DNA from: Bacillota bacterium
GTDB lineage: Bacteria; Bacillota; Clostridia; Christensenellales; CAG-138
Length of the DNA: 32,178 nt
Assembly: GCA_023426265.1 (NCBI GenBank)
Contig: JAFABA010000067.1
Span: forward strand, 1 to 32,178
Direction: 5' to 3'
Under the pieces are notes generated by a model. That model did no database searches and was not told the DNA's origin. It worked only from the letters and a program-made list of their open reading frames with translations. Below are positions 6,589-15,006 of the stretch, piece after piece. Each line of letters opens with the position of its first letter. Positions within the stretch are counted from its first letter, which is position 1. The translations under genes were made by a program, and so were the position numbers.

Positions 6589-8505
6589 TCAGGTAATGGC
6601 ATCCTGACGATCGGTCTGGACCGCAATCTGCAGATATTGCAGCATCATCCTTAACCCGCGCCCGTGGTCCGGATGGACGCGGATTCCCCGGAGCTTGAGT
6701 ATGTCGATGTAACTTGAAAGCGAATTACAAAGCGCGGGATGGGCGGTGGCCACGGCAAGAGCCGGCCTGTCCAGCTTTCGTATGAGCGCCCCTGTTCCCT
6801 GGCGCACCATAAGCGTGATATTTTGAAACGGCATCTGGGGCAAAAGATATATACTGTAACCCGGATACGTTTGCAACAGTTCAATCGTCGCCTGGATATG
6901 TTCGGCATACTCCGCGGGCGTATACGCGATGCGCACGCTGCCGTCCAGCCACGGGAGTTCCACCTGCACCAGCCCCGCGCGCAAATCCGCCAGGTCCGCA
7001 AGGCAAACATAATCCGATATGCAATAAAGGGAGAGGTTTTTGATTGCGCGCTTTACCGCAAGCTGATGGTACGCTAAAATCCGCTCCCTTGTTTCCTGCG
7101 GGACCTCCGCGCGTTCGAGCATCCGCCCCATCAGGGACGGGGAAATGGTATACGAGGAAAGCGAATGCAGCACCACGTCCGTATCGCCGGACGCGCGCTC
7201 AAAGGCCGACAGGAACCTCTGGTAATGCGCCTGCATCCCTTCGCTGAACATCTGGACCGAAACGCAGCCGGTTAAGCAAAGCGCGTCAAACTGCATTTTG
7301 ACGTTTTCAATCAGTTCCGGGTTTCGTGTATACAGATAAAACGCGGAAGGCGCCGTCTTGGTCGCACAAAAGGATTCAATTGCGGCAAGTTTGTCCGCCA
7401 GGATCAGCGTGCAGGCAAACCGGCGCATGATTGGCCTGGAAAGCAGGTACAGGTTCAGTTTGCCCGTCATAAACAGCGGAATCCAGCGTTCCATGGCAAG
7501 GAGCATGCCGGGCAGGTTGGCGTCCATGCTGATGACAAACGCGAAGCGCGTTCCCTGATCCATAATGCGCTTCAACTGCTCCGGCCAGGCGTCCAAAAAT
7601 GCTTCGTCCTCCAGCGCCCACTGCAGATCGAGATCTGAAAACAGGCGAAGCTCACTGACGTTCCCATCTGCGAGTATGCTGTCGAACAAGCGGGATATCG
7701 CGCGCCGCAGCCCCGCGCTCCCCTGATAGAAGTCCAGTTCCCCGGCCTGAAGCGTTAACGGACCCCCATCCGCCTGAACAGGAGCGGAAGCTTCCGGCGC
7801 AGGGCGCATGGAATCGAGCGTTTCCAGCAGGTCGTCCACATAAACATAATCCGTGTTCGGGCTTCCCACCTGCAGATAGCCGCGCAGCGCATCAAGCAGC
7901 GCTTCCCTGTCCTCTGCATGCTCCTTGCGAATCACACGTAAAAGCGCTTCCCGCTGCCGGGGCGTGTACTCCCTCAGGGAAAAAAATGCGCAGATATTGG
8001 CGACCAGCCTTTCATTGGCGTCCGGACGGCGTACCCCCGAACGAAAACGGCTGATCAAAGAGGCGTCCACGTTGAGATACCGGGCAAGCGCCGTGTTGGT
8101 GACCTCCGCCGCCCGAATGAGCGCATCCAGCTTTTCCGCAAACGCCCCATCCCGATTGTGCTGCGCGGAGGGCAAAGGCTGCCGCGGCTTGTGGGCGCGC
8201 TGGGGCCTTAGCCCGGAATCCGCCGCATTGATCCATGCGTTCACCGCGTCCGAAATCGCGCTGACTTCCCCGCATTCCGGCACGCCGCACAGCGCACAGA
8301 TACGATGGTGATTTTTTTGCTGCAGCGCAAGCGCCGCCACGCCCATGGAGAGCTTGTCCAACTGGGGGCTGAAACGGGAAGGAACCCGATCTCCGCTGTG
8401 AAAGCGGCTAATCAGAGAGGCGTCCAGCCCCGACGCCCGCGCAAGCTCGGTACGGGGAACGCCCAGTTCTTTTAACACCAGCCCGATTTTCTCATGAAAC
8501 AGCAT
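6589..8505 (-). CDS. Large regulator with two N-terminal helix-turn-helix domains, family not recognised
   Basis: The 638-residue cytoplasmic protein begins with two XRE-like HTH units at about 3-45 and 122-165. They are internal copies: the recognition segments read LDASLISRFHSGDRVPS and VDASLISRFRSGVRRPD. Between them is a CxxC-x4-C cluster (Cys70, Cys73, Cys78) that might bind metal. A linker near 185-250 leads to about 390 residues of mixed alpha/beta sequence that I do not recognise; it has no membrane segment and no kinase or ATPase motif. ATG 8505 is preferred over an upstream TTG because AGAGG lies at good spacing. It is monocistronic with a leader of about 300 bases. The perfect palindrome at 8769-8786 is a candidate autoregulatory operator. 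DNA binding is well supported; the signal and the targets are unknown. Confidence 0.8.
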   Translation of the reverse strand: MLFHEKIGLVLKELGVPRTELARASGLDASLISRFHSGDRVPSRFSPQLDKLSMGVAALALQQKNHHRICALCGVPECGEVSAISDAVNAWINAADSGLRPQRAHKPRQPLPSAQHNRDGAFAEKLDALIRAAEVTNTALARYLNVDASLISRFRSGVRRPDANERLVANICAFFSLREYTPRQREALLRVIRKEHAEDREALLDALRGYLQVGSPNTDYVYVDDLLETLDSMRPAPEASAPVQADGGPLTLQAGELDFYQGSAGLRRAISRLFDSILADGNVSELRLFSDLDLQWALEDEAFLDAWPEQLKRIMDQGTRFAFVISMDANLPGMLLAMERWIPLFMTGKLNLYLLSRPIMRRFACTLILADKLAAIESFCATKTAPSAFYLYTRNPELIENVKMQFDALCLTGCVSVQMFSEGMQAHYQRFLSAFERASGDTDVVLHSLSSYTISPSLMGRMLERAEVPQETRERILAYHQLAVKRAIKNLSLYCISDYVCLADLADLRAGLVQVELPWLDGSVRIAYTPAEYAEHIQATIELLQTYPGYSIYLLPQMPFQNITLMVRQGTGALIRKLDRPALAVATAHPALCNSLSSYIDILKLRGIRVHPDHGRGLRMMLQYLQIAVQTDRQDAIT

Positions 8506-8768
8506 GAGTTTTCCTCTTCTTTGCCGTGCGGGCAACCTTGGTCAGGACGCGCCGTTCCACGGCGGGAGAACAAAAGGAGGCCGCGATTGGGGAGTGGGAC
8601 TCAAAACAGGACAGCGCCTGGACTCCCACATTCATATCCATACGTACCAATTCACGCGGTCGGGGGATTTCTTGAAACATAAAGCCGGATACTCCCAAAG
8701 ATAGAAAAGAGAATGTCAGCCGTATAATTCGGCGGAATTTATGTACGGCGTGAAAGCCACCGCTTCCA

Positions 8769-8786
8769 TACATGAACGTTCATGTA
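8769..8786. promoter_or_regulatory. Perfect 18-base palindrome, candidate operator
   Basis: TACATGAACGTTCATGTA is identical to its reverse complement. It lies about 20-40 bases downstream of the expected transcription start from the -10 box at 8815-8820, a usual place for a repressor roadblock site. The first gene downstream encodes the double-HTH protein. The half-site TACATG recurs as the palindrome in the spacer of the pilus promoter (3298-3309). Confidence 0.65.
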
Positions 8787-8814
8787 ATGGCATATACACC
8801 CGCTTGTTGAAAAT

Positions 8815-8820
8815 ATTATA
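8815..8820 (-). promoter_or_regulatory. -10 box of the double-HTH gene promoter
   Basis: A perfect TATAAT on the minus strand. The -35 region 17 bases upstream is only T-rich, so this is a weak or activated promoter. Confidence 0.5.
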
Positions 8821-8886
8821 CCCTATTCATACAGTGAAATAAAGCGATGCCTCGGAAATGGCCACACTTCTTGTCGTTTTTGGCAA

Positions 8887-8912
8887 CAAAAAAAGAGGGC
8901 CGTACGCCCTCC
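8887..8912 (-). terminator. Intrinsic terminator of pyruvate kinase
   Basis: GAGGGC and GCCCTC form a stem with a five-base loop, followed by seven T residues on the minus strand, 16 bases after the pyk stop codon. Confidence 0.9.
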
Positions 8913-8926
8913 TTTTAAACGTTTGG

Positions 8927-10687
8927 TTATTTGTTGCTGCCGGTGTAGCAGCTGTCCCCGTTGTAAACCACGCCGCTCTTTGCGTCGATGGTGGCCAGGC
9001 AGCCGGTTTTTAAGAGCTGCGTTGCGCCCTCGGCCCCCGCGATGAGCGGAAGGTCCAGCGCAAGGCAGGCGGACGCGGCGCCCGAATCCGCCATATTTTC
9101 CTCCGTCACCACGGCGTGTGCGCGGCGCATTTCATGCAGCACGACGTTGGTGGTGCGGTCGATCACCAGGATATCGCCGTCATGGAAGTTCTTGATGCCG
9201 TCAGGGTTCGTCACCACGCACACCCGCCCGGTAATGGGCGCAAGTCCGTTGCCCACGCCGCGCACAAGCGCCGTGCCCAGCACATGGATCTGCAGCGTGT
9301 TCGTGATTTCGCCCACACGGTCGGAAGAACCCGTGATGACGATGATATCGCCGTCATGCGCCAAATTCGCTTCCTGCACTTTGCGGGCGGCATCGGTAAA
9401 CAACTCGCGGCTGCTTGCCTTATAATCGTTCATCAGCGGCGTCACGCCCCAGGAAAGCGCGAGCTGGCGATAGGTGCGCGGGTTGGGCGTAATGGCGACG
9501 ATGGGCGTGGCCGGGCGGAAGCGGGACACCATGCGTGCGGTGGAGCCTGTGCGTGTAACGGTCACGATTGCCGCCGCCTCCAGATCGTGCGCGGTGGTAC
9601 AGGTAGCGTGGGAGATGGCGTTGATGACGCTCTTATCCAACTCAGGCCGGAAGTTGTTGAAATTCGTTTTATAATCAATAAACTCTTCCGTGCGCTCGGC
9701 AATCTTTACCATGGTGCGAATGGTTTCTACGGGGTATTTGCCGTTTGCCGTCTCGCCGGAAAGCATTAGCGCGCTTGTGCCGTCGTAAATCGCGTTGGCG
9801 ACATCCGTGATTTCCGCGCGGGTGGGGCGGGCGTTCCGTACCATGGACTCGAGCATCTGCGTGGCGGTAATGACGCGTTTCCCCGCACTGTAGCACTTGG
9901 TGATCAGCTTTTTCTGCAGGTGCGGCAGCTCTTCAAACGGGATCTCCACGCCCATATCGCCGCGCGCTACCATGATGCCCGCGGACAGGCGGATGATTTC
10001 ATCAATATTCTCTATGCCGGACCGGTTTTCGATTTTTGCGATCAGTTCGATTCCGGGCGCGCCATGGTGGCCCAGGAACCGCTTGACATCCATAACGTCC
10101 TGCGCGGTGCGCACAAAGGAAAGAGCGATGTAGTCAAGGTCGTTTTCCACCGCAAAGAGGATATCCGCACGGTCCCGCTCGGACAGATATGGCATATCGA
10201 TATAGAGCCCCGGCAGGTTGACGCTCTTGTTGTTGGAAAGCGGCCCGCCGTTGACCACGCGGCAGACGATATTCTCCTGGTCTGCGCTCAAAACGGAAAG
10301 TTCAATGAGCCCGTCGTCGAGCATGATGCTGTCGCCGGGCTTGACGCAGGAAGGCAAGGCCGCATAGTTGATATAGGCTATGCTTTCATCGCCTTCGCAT
10401 TCTTTGGTAGTAAGAGTAAGTGTGTCCCCTTCATTCAACTGGATTTTTCCCTTTTTAAACCGGCCGATGCGAATCTCCGGCCCCCGCGTATCCAGCATGA
10501 TGGCTAAAGGGACATTCATTTCTTCCCGCAGTTCCTTCAGGCGGCCCACGCGCACCTTATGCTCCGCATGGTCGCCGTGGGAAAAGTTCAGCCGGGCTAC
10601 GTTCATACCCGCCAAAATCATTTGGCGGAGCGTCTCTTTGGCCTCCGAAGCGGGACCGATGGTGCATACGATTTTCGTTTTTCTCAT
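8927..10687 (-). CDS. pyk: Pyruvate kinase with C-terminal PEP-utiliser-like domain
   Basis: Converts phosphoenolpyruvate and ADP to pyruvate and ATP, the last step of glycolysis. The 586-residue protein has the normal start MRKTKIVCTIGPASE, the ADP/Mg region MLDTRGPEIR (about 64-73), Lys218 in IAKIENRSG and MVARGDMGVEIP (239-250). From about residue 478 it carries the extra C-terminal domain found in Bacillus-type enzymes, related to the phosphohistidine domain of PEP synthase. In that domain the usual TSHAA segment reads DSGAAS (534-539), so the histidine position is Gly536 and phosphotransfer there is not possible. An upstream in-frame ATG would add 23 residues unlike the family; ATG 10687 follows AAGGAG, though with a rather long 12-base gap. 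Monocistronic, with its own promoter and terminator. Confidence 0.96.
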   Translation of the reverse strand: MRKTKIVCTIGPASEAKETLRQMILAGMNVARLNFSHGDHAEHKVRVGRLKELREEMNVPLAIMLDTRGPEIRIGRFKKGKIQLNEGDTLTLTTKECEGDESIAYINYAALPSCVKPGDSIMLDDGLIELSVLSADQENIVCRVVNGGPLSNNKSVNLPGLYIDMPYLSERDRADILFAVENDLDYIALSFVRTAQDVMDVKRFLGHHGAPGIELIAKIENRSGIENIDEIIRLSAGIMVARGDMGVEIPFEELPHLQKKLITKCYSAGKRVITATQMLESMVRNARPTRAEITDVANAIYDGTSALMLSGETANGKYPVETIRTMVKIAERTEEFIDYKTNFNNFRPELDKSVINAISHATCTTAHDLEAAAIVTVTRTGSTARMVSRFRPATPIVAITPNPRTYRQLALSWGVTPLMNDYKASSRELFTDAARKVQEANLAHDGDIIVITGSSDRVGEITNTLQIHVLGTALVRGVGNGLAPITGRVCVVTNPDGIKNFHDGDILVIDRTTNVVLHEMRRAHAVVTEENMADSGAASACLALDLPLIAGAEGATQLLKTGCLATIDAKSGVVYNGDSCYTGSNK

Positions 10688-10735
10688 TCTATTCTTAAAC
10701 TCCTTATCGGAAATCGAAATCCTTCCACATATAGC

Positions 10736-10763
10736 AGTATAGCAGATTAAATGCAAATGAAAA
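10736..10763 (-). promoter_or_regulatory. Probable promoter of pyruvate kinase
   Basis: On the minus strand TTTTCA (10758-10763), 16 bases and TATACT (10736-10741) precede the pyk start by about 50 bases. Confidence 0.55.
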
Positions 10764-10843
10764 GTAAAAATTCACGCATCCGGCAGAATGTTTTATTTTT
10801 CATCACGAATATTTTTAGTATGGCATTGCATTGACATTTTCAT

Positions 10844-10880
10844 AAAAAAAGAGCGCGGCATCCCCTTGGGACTCGCGCTC
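10844..10880 (-). terminator. Intrinsic terminator of the lipA-lplA operon
   Basis: GAGCGCG and CGCGCTC form the stem in the minus-strand transcript, followed by seven T residues, about 45 bases after the lplA stop codon. Confidence 0.88.
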
Positions 10881-10923
10881 TTGTTATAATAAAAAGTTAT
10901 ATATTGGATTCTCTAAAGCAGCG

Positions 10924-11901
10924 TCAGAATATGCATTCCAGAAGCTCCTCCGCGCCGATCAGGTAAAAGGACCGCGAGCGCATCTCGTCCTGGAGCAGGG
11001 CACGCACGCTATGCTCGTTGTAGGGGCAGCCCATGAGCCGATCGGTCAACTTCTCCAGCTCGCCCGCAAAAAAGAAATCCCCGTATATGCTGCAGCTTGA
11101 AATGACGCCTTTATCCACATCCAGGCAGACTTCCACCTTGCCGCCATTCAGGCGTTTGCTTTTTGAAACCTGGCAGTTGGGCGCTTTACCGTACACCCAG
11201 TCCCAGCTTCTGAACTTTTGCTCTGCGGCCCTGTTCGCGGCTAAACTCTCTTCCTCCGTAAGCGGGCGGGCTCTTACGCCGGAGAGCATGGAGCCTAAGA
11301 GCCTGTCCCGGAAGCCAAGCGAATCCATTTGCTCATTTATATGCTCCTTCAGGTTCGTAACCCTCTGCCGAACGGAACGGATGCCCTTGGTGACGATTTT
11401 CTCATCGTCCACGGTGAGGCTGCGCACCATTTCATCGATATCCGTATCGAACAAAATGGAGCCGTGGTGCAGCACGCGGTTGCCGGAATGGTGCTGCGCG
11501 TTGCCGCAGAACTTTTTCCCCTCAAACAAAAGGTCGTTGCGCGCGCTCATGGAGGCGTCCACGCCCATGGCCTTGAGCCCTTCGAGCACAGGGCGCACAA
11601 ACGATTCGAACGCGATCTCGCTGTTTTCCCGGTTGCGCATGATAAAGCTAAATTGCCAGCTCCCCGGGTCGGTGAATATGGTGCCGCCGCCCGTCAGCCG
11701 CCGTACGATATGGATGCCCTGCCGCTTCGCGTGCTCTTCGTTGATTTCCGCCGCGGCGATCTGGTAGTTGCCGATCATCAGCGTGGGCTGAGTGCGCCAG
11801 AAAAGAAAATAATCATCCTCCGGCTCTTTTTTGCGCAGCAGCTCATACTCCAGTCCAAACCAGAAGAACGCGTCCATGCTTTCGTGGGTAAGGTATATCA
11901 T
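10924..11901 (-). CDS. lplA: Lipoate-protein ligase A
   Basis: Activates free lipoate with ATP and attaches it to lipoyl domains of 2-oxoacid dehydrogenases or the glycine cleavage H protein. In the 325-residue protein the lipoate-binding motif RRLTGGGTIFTD is at 67-78, the lysine motif KKFCGNAQ at 129-136 (Lys130 is the expected catalytic residue) and GSILFD follows; the last 80 or so residues form the accessory domain of full-length LplA. The start ATG overlaps the lipA stop codon (ATGA), so translation is probably coupled. No substrate lipoyl-domain gene lies in the window. The family could include octanoyl transferases, but the KxxGNAQ motif and the C-terminal domain favour a ligase. Confidence 0.92.
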   Translation of the reverse strand: MIYLTHESMDAFFWFGLEYELLRKKEPEDDYFLFWRTQPTLMIGNYQIAAAEINEEHAKRQGIHIVRRLTGGGTIFTDPGSWQFSFIMRNRENSEIAFESFVRPVLEGLKAMGVDASMSARNDLLFEGKKFCGNAQHHSGNRVLHHGSILFDTDIDEMVRSLTVDDEKIVTKGIRSVRQRVTNLKEHINEQMDSLGFRDRLLGSMLSGVRARPLTEEESLAANRAAEQKFRSWDWVYGKAPNCQVSKSKRLNGGKVEVCLDVDKGVISSCSIYGDFFFAGELEKLTDRLMGCPYNEHSVRALLQDEMRSRSFYLIGAEELLECIF

Positions 11902-12794
11902 GCCTTGCTTGCCCCCTTTTGCCGGATGGCTTCGAACGCCTCACCCGCCATATAGGAGCTGCGCACCAGCGGGGCGCTTGCGGCGTACAGAAAACCCAAA
12001 GCTTCCGCCTCCTGTTTATAGGCCGCAAACTCTTCCGGTGCAACATAGGCCACCACCGGGTGGTGGAGCTTGCTGGGGGCAAGATACTGGCCGATGGTAA
12101 GGATATCGCAGCCGATTTCGCGCAGGTCTTTCATGACCGCGATCACTTCTCCATGCGCTTCCCCCAGGCCCACCATGACGCCGGATTTCGTATAGATCTC
12201 CGGCGCTTCCTTTTTGGCGCGGGCGAGCAACTCCAGCGAGCGTTCATATACCGCCATGGGCCGAACCTCGGGGTAAAGGCGGGGCGCGGTTTCGACATTG
12301 TGGTTGATGATATGGGGTCTGGCCGCAACTACGGTGGAAAGCGCCGCTTCATCCCCCTTAAAATCCGGTATCAGCACCTCGATGATGGGCGGGTTTTGTA
12401 AGAAAGCGTCCTTGATGGCGCGGATGACGTTTGCAAAATGGCCGGCGCCGCCATCCGGCAGATCATCCCGCGTGACGGAGGTGATCACGACATGCTTAAG
12501 CCCCAGTTCCTTTACCGCCGCGGCCACATGCTTCGGCTCCTCCGGGTCAACGGGGACGGGCCGCCCCTTGGTGACGGTGCAAAACGTGCAGTTGCGCGTG
12601 CAGTTGTTGCCCAATATCATGAACGTGGCGGTACGCTTATGAAAACACTCCCCGCAGTTGGGACAATTCGCTTCCTCGCAGACCGTATGCAGGGAAAGCC
12701 CGCGCAGCATTTCCACGACCTTGCGGTTCTCTTCCCCCGTGTTGCTCCTGACGCGCAGCCAGTCCGGCTTTTTTAATGGCGTTGTCTGTTCCAT
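11898..12794 (-). CDS. lipA: Lipoyl synthase (radical SAM)
   Basis: Inserts two sulfur atoms into protein-bound octanoyl groups. The 298-residue protein has the auxiliary cluster motif CX4CX5C (Cys39, Cys44, Cys50), the radical SAM motif CX3CX2C (Cys65, Cys69, Cys72) and the C-terminal RSSY (278-281), whose serine ligates the auxiliary cluster. All key residues are intact. The ATG follows AAGGG at seven bases. It is first in a two-gene operon with lplA, giving the cell both scavenging and synthesis of lipoate; an octanoyltransferase (LipB/LipM) is not seen here. Confidence 0.97.
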   Translation of the reverse strand: MEQTTPLKKPDWLRVRSNTGEENRKVVEMLRGLSLHTVCEEANCPNCGECFHKRTATFMILGNNCTRNCTFCTVTKGRPVPVDPEEPKHVAAAVKELGLKHVVITSVTRDDLPDGGAGHFANVIRAIKDAFLQNPPIIEVLIPDFKGDEAALSTVVAARPHIINHNVETAPRLYPEVRPMAVYERSLELLARAKKEAPEIYTKSGVMVGLGEAHGEVIAVMKDLREIGCDILTIGQYLAPSKLHHPVVAYVAPEEFAAYKQEAEALGFLYAASAPLVRSSYMAGEAFEAIRQKGASKA

Positions 12795-12865
12795 TTGGGT
12801 ACCCTTGCTTTCGTGCTTGTGGTTTTCCGGGCAGGCATGGATAGCAGCCCTTCCGGATACTGTTT

Positions 12866-12894
12866 ACTTTACACGCCGGGGGAGGGTTTGTAAA
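12866..12894 (-). promoter_or_regulatory. Probable promoter of lipA-lplA
   Basis: TTTACA (12889-12894), 17 bases and TAAAGT (12866-12871) on the minus strand, about 70 bases before the lipA start. Confidence 0.6.
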
Positions 12895-12952
12895 TGCAAT
12901 CGAGCCAACAAAGCGCATAGTATTACCATAGGATTTCTCCGATACGAATATG

Positions 12953-12974
12953 GCCCCGTCAAAAGACGGGGCCG
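12953..12974 (-). terminator. Hairpin after the MFS gene, probable weak terminator
   Basis: GGCCCCGTC and GACGGGGCC form a perfect 9-pair stem with a TTTT loop, about 25 bases after the MFS stop codon. Only ATATTCG follows on the minus strand, so there is no proper U-tract. Confidence 0.5.
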
Positions 12975-12999
12975 CATTGGATTCTCGATAGTATAAAGA

Positions 13000-14241
13000 T
13001 TATTCCGCCGCTTTTTCCTTCATCCCGGCAGTCAGCAGCATGCTCAAAAGCGTCACCGCCATCATGAAGATACCGGAAACCAGGAACCAGAACGCGACGC
13101 CTTCCGCTTCTGATACCGGCCCCGCAATCAGCAGCCCAAGCGGCATAGCGAGCGAGGAGAGGCTCATGATGAGCGAGAACACCCGCCCCATTTCTTCCGG
13201 CGGCACGTTCTGCTGCATGTACGCCATGTAGGGGATGTTGTAGAGGTTGCCGCTTGCGCCCATGAACGCGCACACCACGGCGAACGCCCAGAAATAGCGC
13301 ATGTCCGGCGGCAGCAAACCGCACAGCAGCGAGGTAAGCCCTAAGAGCAGCAGCGAAAGGTGGATCATGCGGAATTTGTCCTTGACCTCCCCGCGCGCAC
13401 TGACCAGCGCGGCCGCCACCATCATGCCTGCCGCGAATACGAACTCGACGATGCCCGCGTGCCAGGCCGTACCCTTGAAATAGCTGCTGGTCATCAGCGG
13501 ATACAGCGAGGACATGGGCATGAACGCCACCATGCAGAGTATAGCTGCAACCGTTACCACAAACATCCGCCGCATGGAGTAGAGCGTCTTTGCGCCCGCC
13601 TTCATTTCGCGCCACATATGCGGGGTTTCCGTATGCTGCCGCGGGGGATCGGGAATAGCGATGACACCTGTCGCGACGCAGGCTAAGAGCGCGCCAAGCG
13701 TATCCGTCAATAAAATGATCCACAGCGGCAACGCCGCATACATGGCCGCGCCGATGACAGGGCCCAGCATAAACGACCCTGACTGTAAAAACTGCATGAC
13801 TCCGTTGACGCGCATCAATTGATCCTGCGGGGCGATCATGGGGATCGCCTTCTGCACGGCGGGCATGTGGAACGCGCCGCCTAAGCCGCGCAGAAACAGG
13901 GCCGCGTATACCAGCAGGTAAGAGCCATGCCCCAAGAAGAACAGGCCCGCCAGTACCGTCGCGCACACGCCCATGAACGCATCCGCGTATATGATGACAT
14001 GCTTGATCTTGAGCCTGTCCACCCATACGCCCGCAAACGGGCCGATCAATATCGTAGGCAAAAATGCCGCAAGGCCGGAAATGGAAAGTACGATCGCGGA
14101 GCCGCTCTCTGTGGCAAGCCACCAAATGAGCGCAAACTGCACGGCGGACGAGCCGATGAGGCTTAACGCCTGCCCTGCCGTGAATGTTGCGAATACCCGC
14201 TTCCAATGCGTTTTTTCAATGATAGTGTTGTTTTGTTCCAT
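13000..14241 (-). CDS. MFS family exporter
   Basis: A 413-residue membrane protein with about 12 hydrophobic helices and the MFS loop 2-3 motif GVWVDRLKIKHVI near residue 70. Overall sequence style (QALSLIGSSAVQFALIWW at the N-terminus) matches the drug/macrolide-exporter-like MFS group, so export of a small amphiphilic compound is likely; the substrate is not known. The best Shine-Dalgarno (AAGGAGG) lies 24 bases before the first usable ATG, with no ATG, GTG or TTG in frame between, so initiation here is unusual. A hairpin after the stop may end the transcript. It follows the DUF2148 gene on the same strand with about 125 bases between. Confidence 0.85.
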   Translation of the reverse strand: MEQNNTIIEKTHWKRVFATFTAGQALSLIGSSAVQFALIWWLATESGSAIVLSISGLAAFLPTILIGPFAGVWVDRLKIKHVIIYADAFMGVCATVLAGLFFLGHGSYLLVYAALFLRGLGGAFHMPAVQKAIPMIAPQDQLMRVNGVMQFLQSGSFMLGPVIGAAMYAALPLWIILLTDTLGALLACVATGVIAIPDPPRQHTETPHMWREMKAGAKTLYSMRRMFVVTVAAILCMVAFMPMSSLYPLMTSSYFKGTAWHAGIVEFVFAAGMMVAAALVSARGEVKDKFRMIHLSLLLLGLTSLLCGLLPPDMRYFWAFAVVCAFMGASGNLYNIPYMAYMQQNVPPEEMGRVFSLIMSLSSLAMPLGLLIAGPVSEAEGVAFWFLVSGIFMMAVTLLSMLLTAGMKEKAAE

Positions 14242-14368
14242 ACTTGCCGCGCAACCGCAGCCGATCCTCCTTTATAATTGGAATGAAAGCCAATTGGGCC
14301 AAATAAAAGGGAAGCGGCGCTCCCCCTTCAGAAAATACCTTTCCAGGCGCTTCACGCGCCAAAGCGCA

Positions 14369-14902
14369 TCATTTTCTGTCAAAGAACGGAGATTTGCCCG
14401 ATACCGAAAGCGGGATACCGAGGACATTGTGCGTTTCTTTTCCCAGTATGCCCAGTTCCAGCGCCGTGCGTCCCACCGAAAACATGACGCGGCTGTCCAC
14501 GCGGCTATCCGCCGCGGCCGATACGGCGGAGCCTGCCGCAATGCCGAGGTCGATGTTGTCGTACGCGCAGCGCGAACCCGCCTTGGTACATGCGGCGCAG
14601 TTTTGATAACCGCAGTATTGGCACCCCTCGTTGAGGCCGTGTACGCCCAGGCGCGTTCCGATGAGCACCACCGCGAGGCTTTGCCGCACATTGCCCGCAT
14701 CCCGCACAAAGAAGGGCTTGTTGAGAGGACCTGCCAGTTCTTCCATTTTATCCGCCAGCGCGTCCTTTTCCTCCCCGGTCAGCACGCAGGTTTCGATATG
14801 GTCGGTCCCTCTTGTCTTGGGCGCAGTCCGCGCCGCCGCGCACATCCGCTCCGCCGTATGGAGTATGGCGGAATATTCGCATTCTTCCGACGTCATCTTC
14901 AT
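14369..14902 (-). CDS. DUF2148 (ferredoxin-domain-like) cysteine-rich protein
   Basis: A 177-residue soluble protein of a family common in anaerobic bacteria and archaea. A compact cysteine cluster (Cys94, Cys97, Cys102, Cys105, Cys112; CQYCGYQNCAACTKAGSRC) followed by AYDNIDLGIAAGSAV and DSRVMFSVGRTALELG is typical of DUF2148 and suggests an iron-sulfur cluster. No function is established. The start at 14902 is set by AAGGAGG nine bases upstream; the frame is open for 22 codons further without a better site. Its leader contains two inverted repeats (CGCGTAG/CTACGCG at 14941-14983, and 15007-15041). It sits between the XRE-cupin gene and the MFS exporter, all on the minus strand. Confidence 0.85.
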   Translation of the reverse strand: MKMTSEECEYSAILHTAERMCAAARTAPKTRGTDHIETCVLTGEEKDALADKMEELAGPLNKPFFVRDAGNVRQSLAVVLIGTRLGVHGLNEGCQYCGYQNCAACTKAGSRCAYDNIDLGIAAGSAVSAAADSRVDSRVMFSVGRTALELGILGKETHNVLGIPLSVSGKSPFFDRK

Positions 14903-15006
14903 ACCTTTCACCCTCCTTCTTTTATAGCTATTTATTTTGTCGCGTAGACGAAATGAATTCGCCCACACTCCCGCCGCTACGCGTGCCGCTTTCGCGTCAC
15001 GAGCTT

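Larger units (their letters stand above)
8506..8926 (-). other. Long leader and promoter region of the double-HTH gene
   Basis: This stretch of about 420 bases has no well-supported gene. It holds a promoter (-10 at 8815-8820), an 18-base palindrome and the pyruvate kinase terminator. A minus-strand frame of up to 93 codons runs from 8773 into the HTH gene, with a possible internal ATG 62 codons from its end after GGGAG. It resembles no known protein and overlaps the next gene by 14 bases, so it is left as a possible leader peptide only. Confidence 0.45.

Noticed and set aside
8492..8773. 93-codon minus-strand frame upstream of the double-HTH gene
   Set aside because: No binding site at the first ATG, overlap with the next gene and no known family; at most a leader peptide.
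12959..14206. 415-codon frame overlapping the MFS gene in another frame
   Set aside because: Rich in Arg, Gly and His with no membrane pattern, while the MFS frame is a clear transporter with a proper start and stop.
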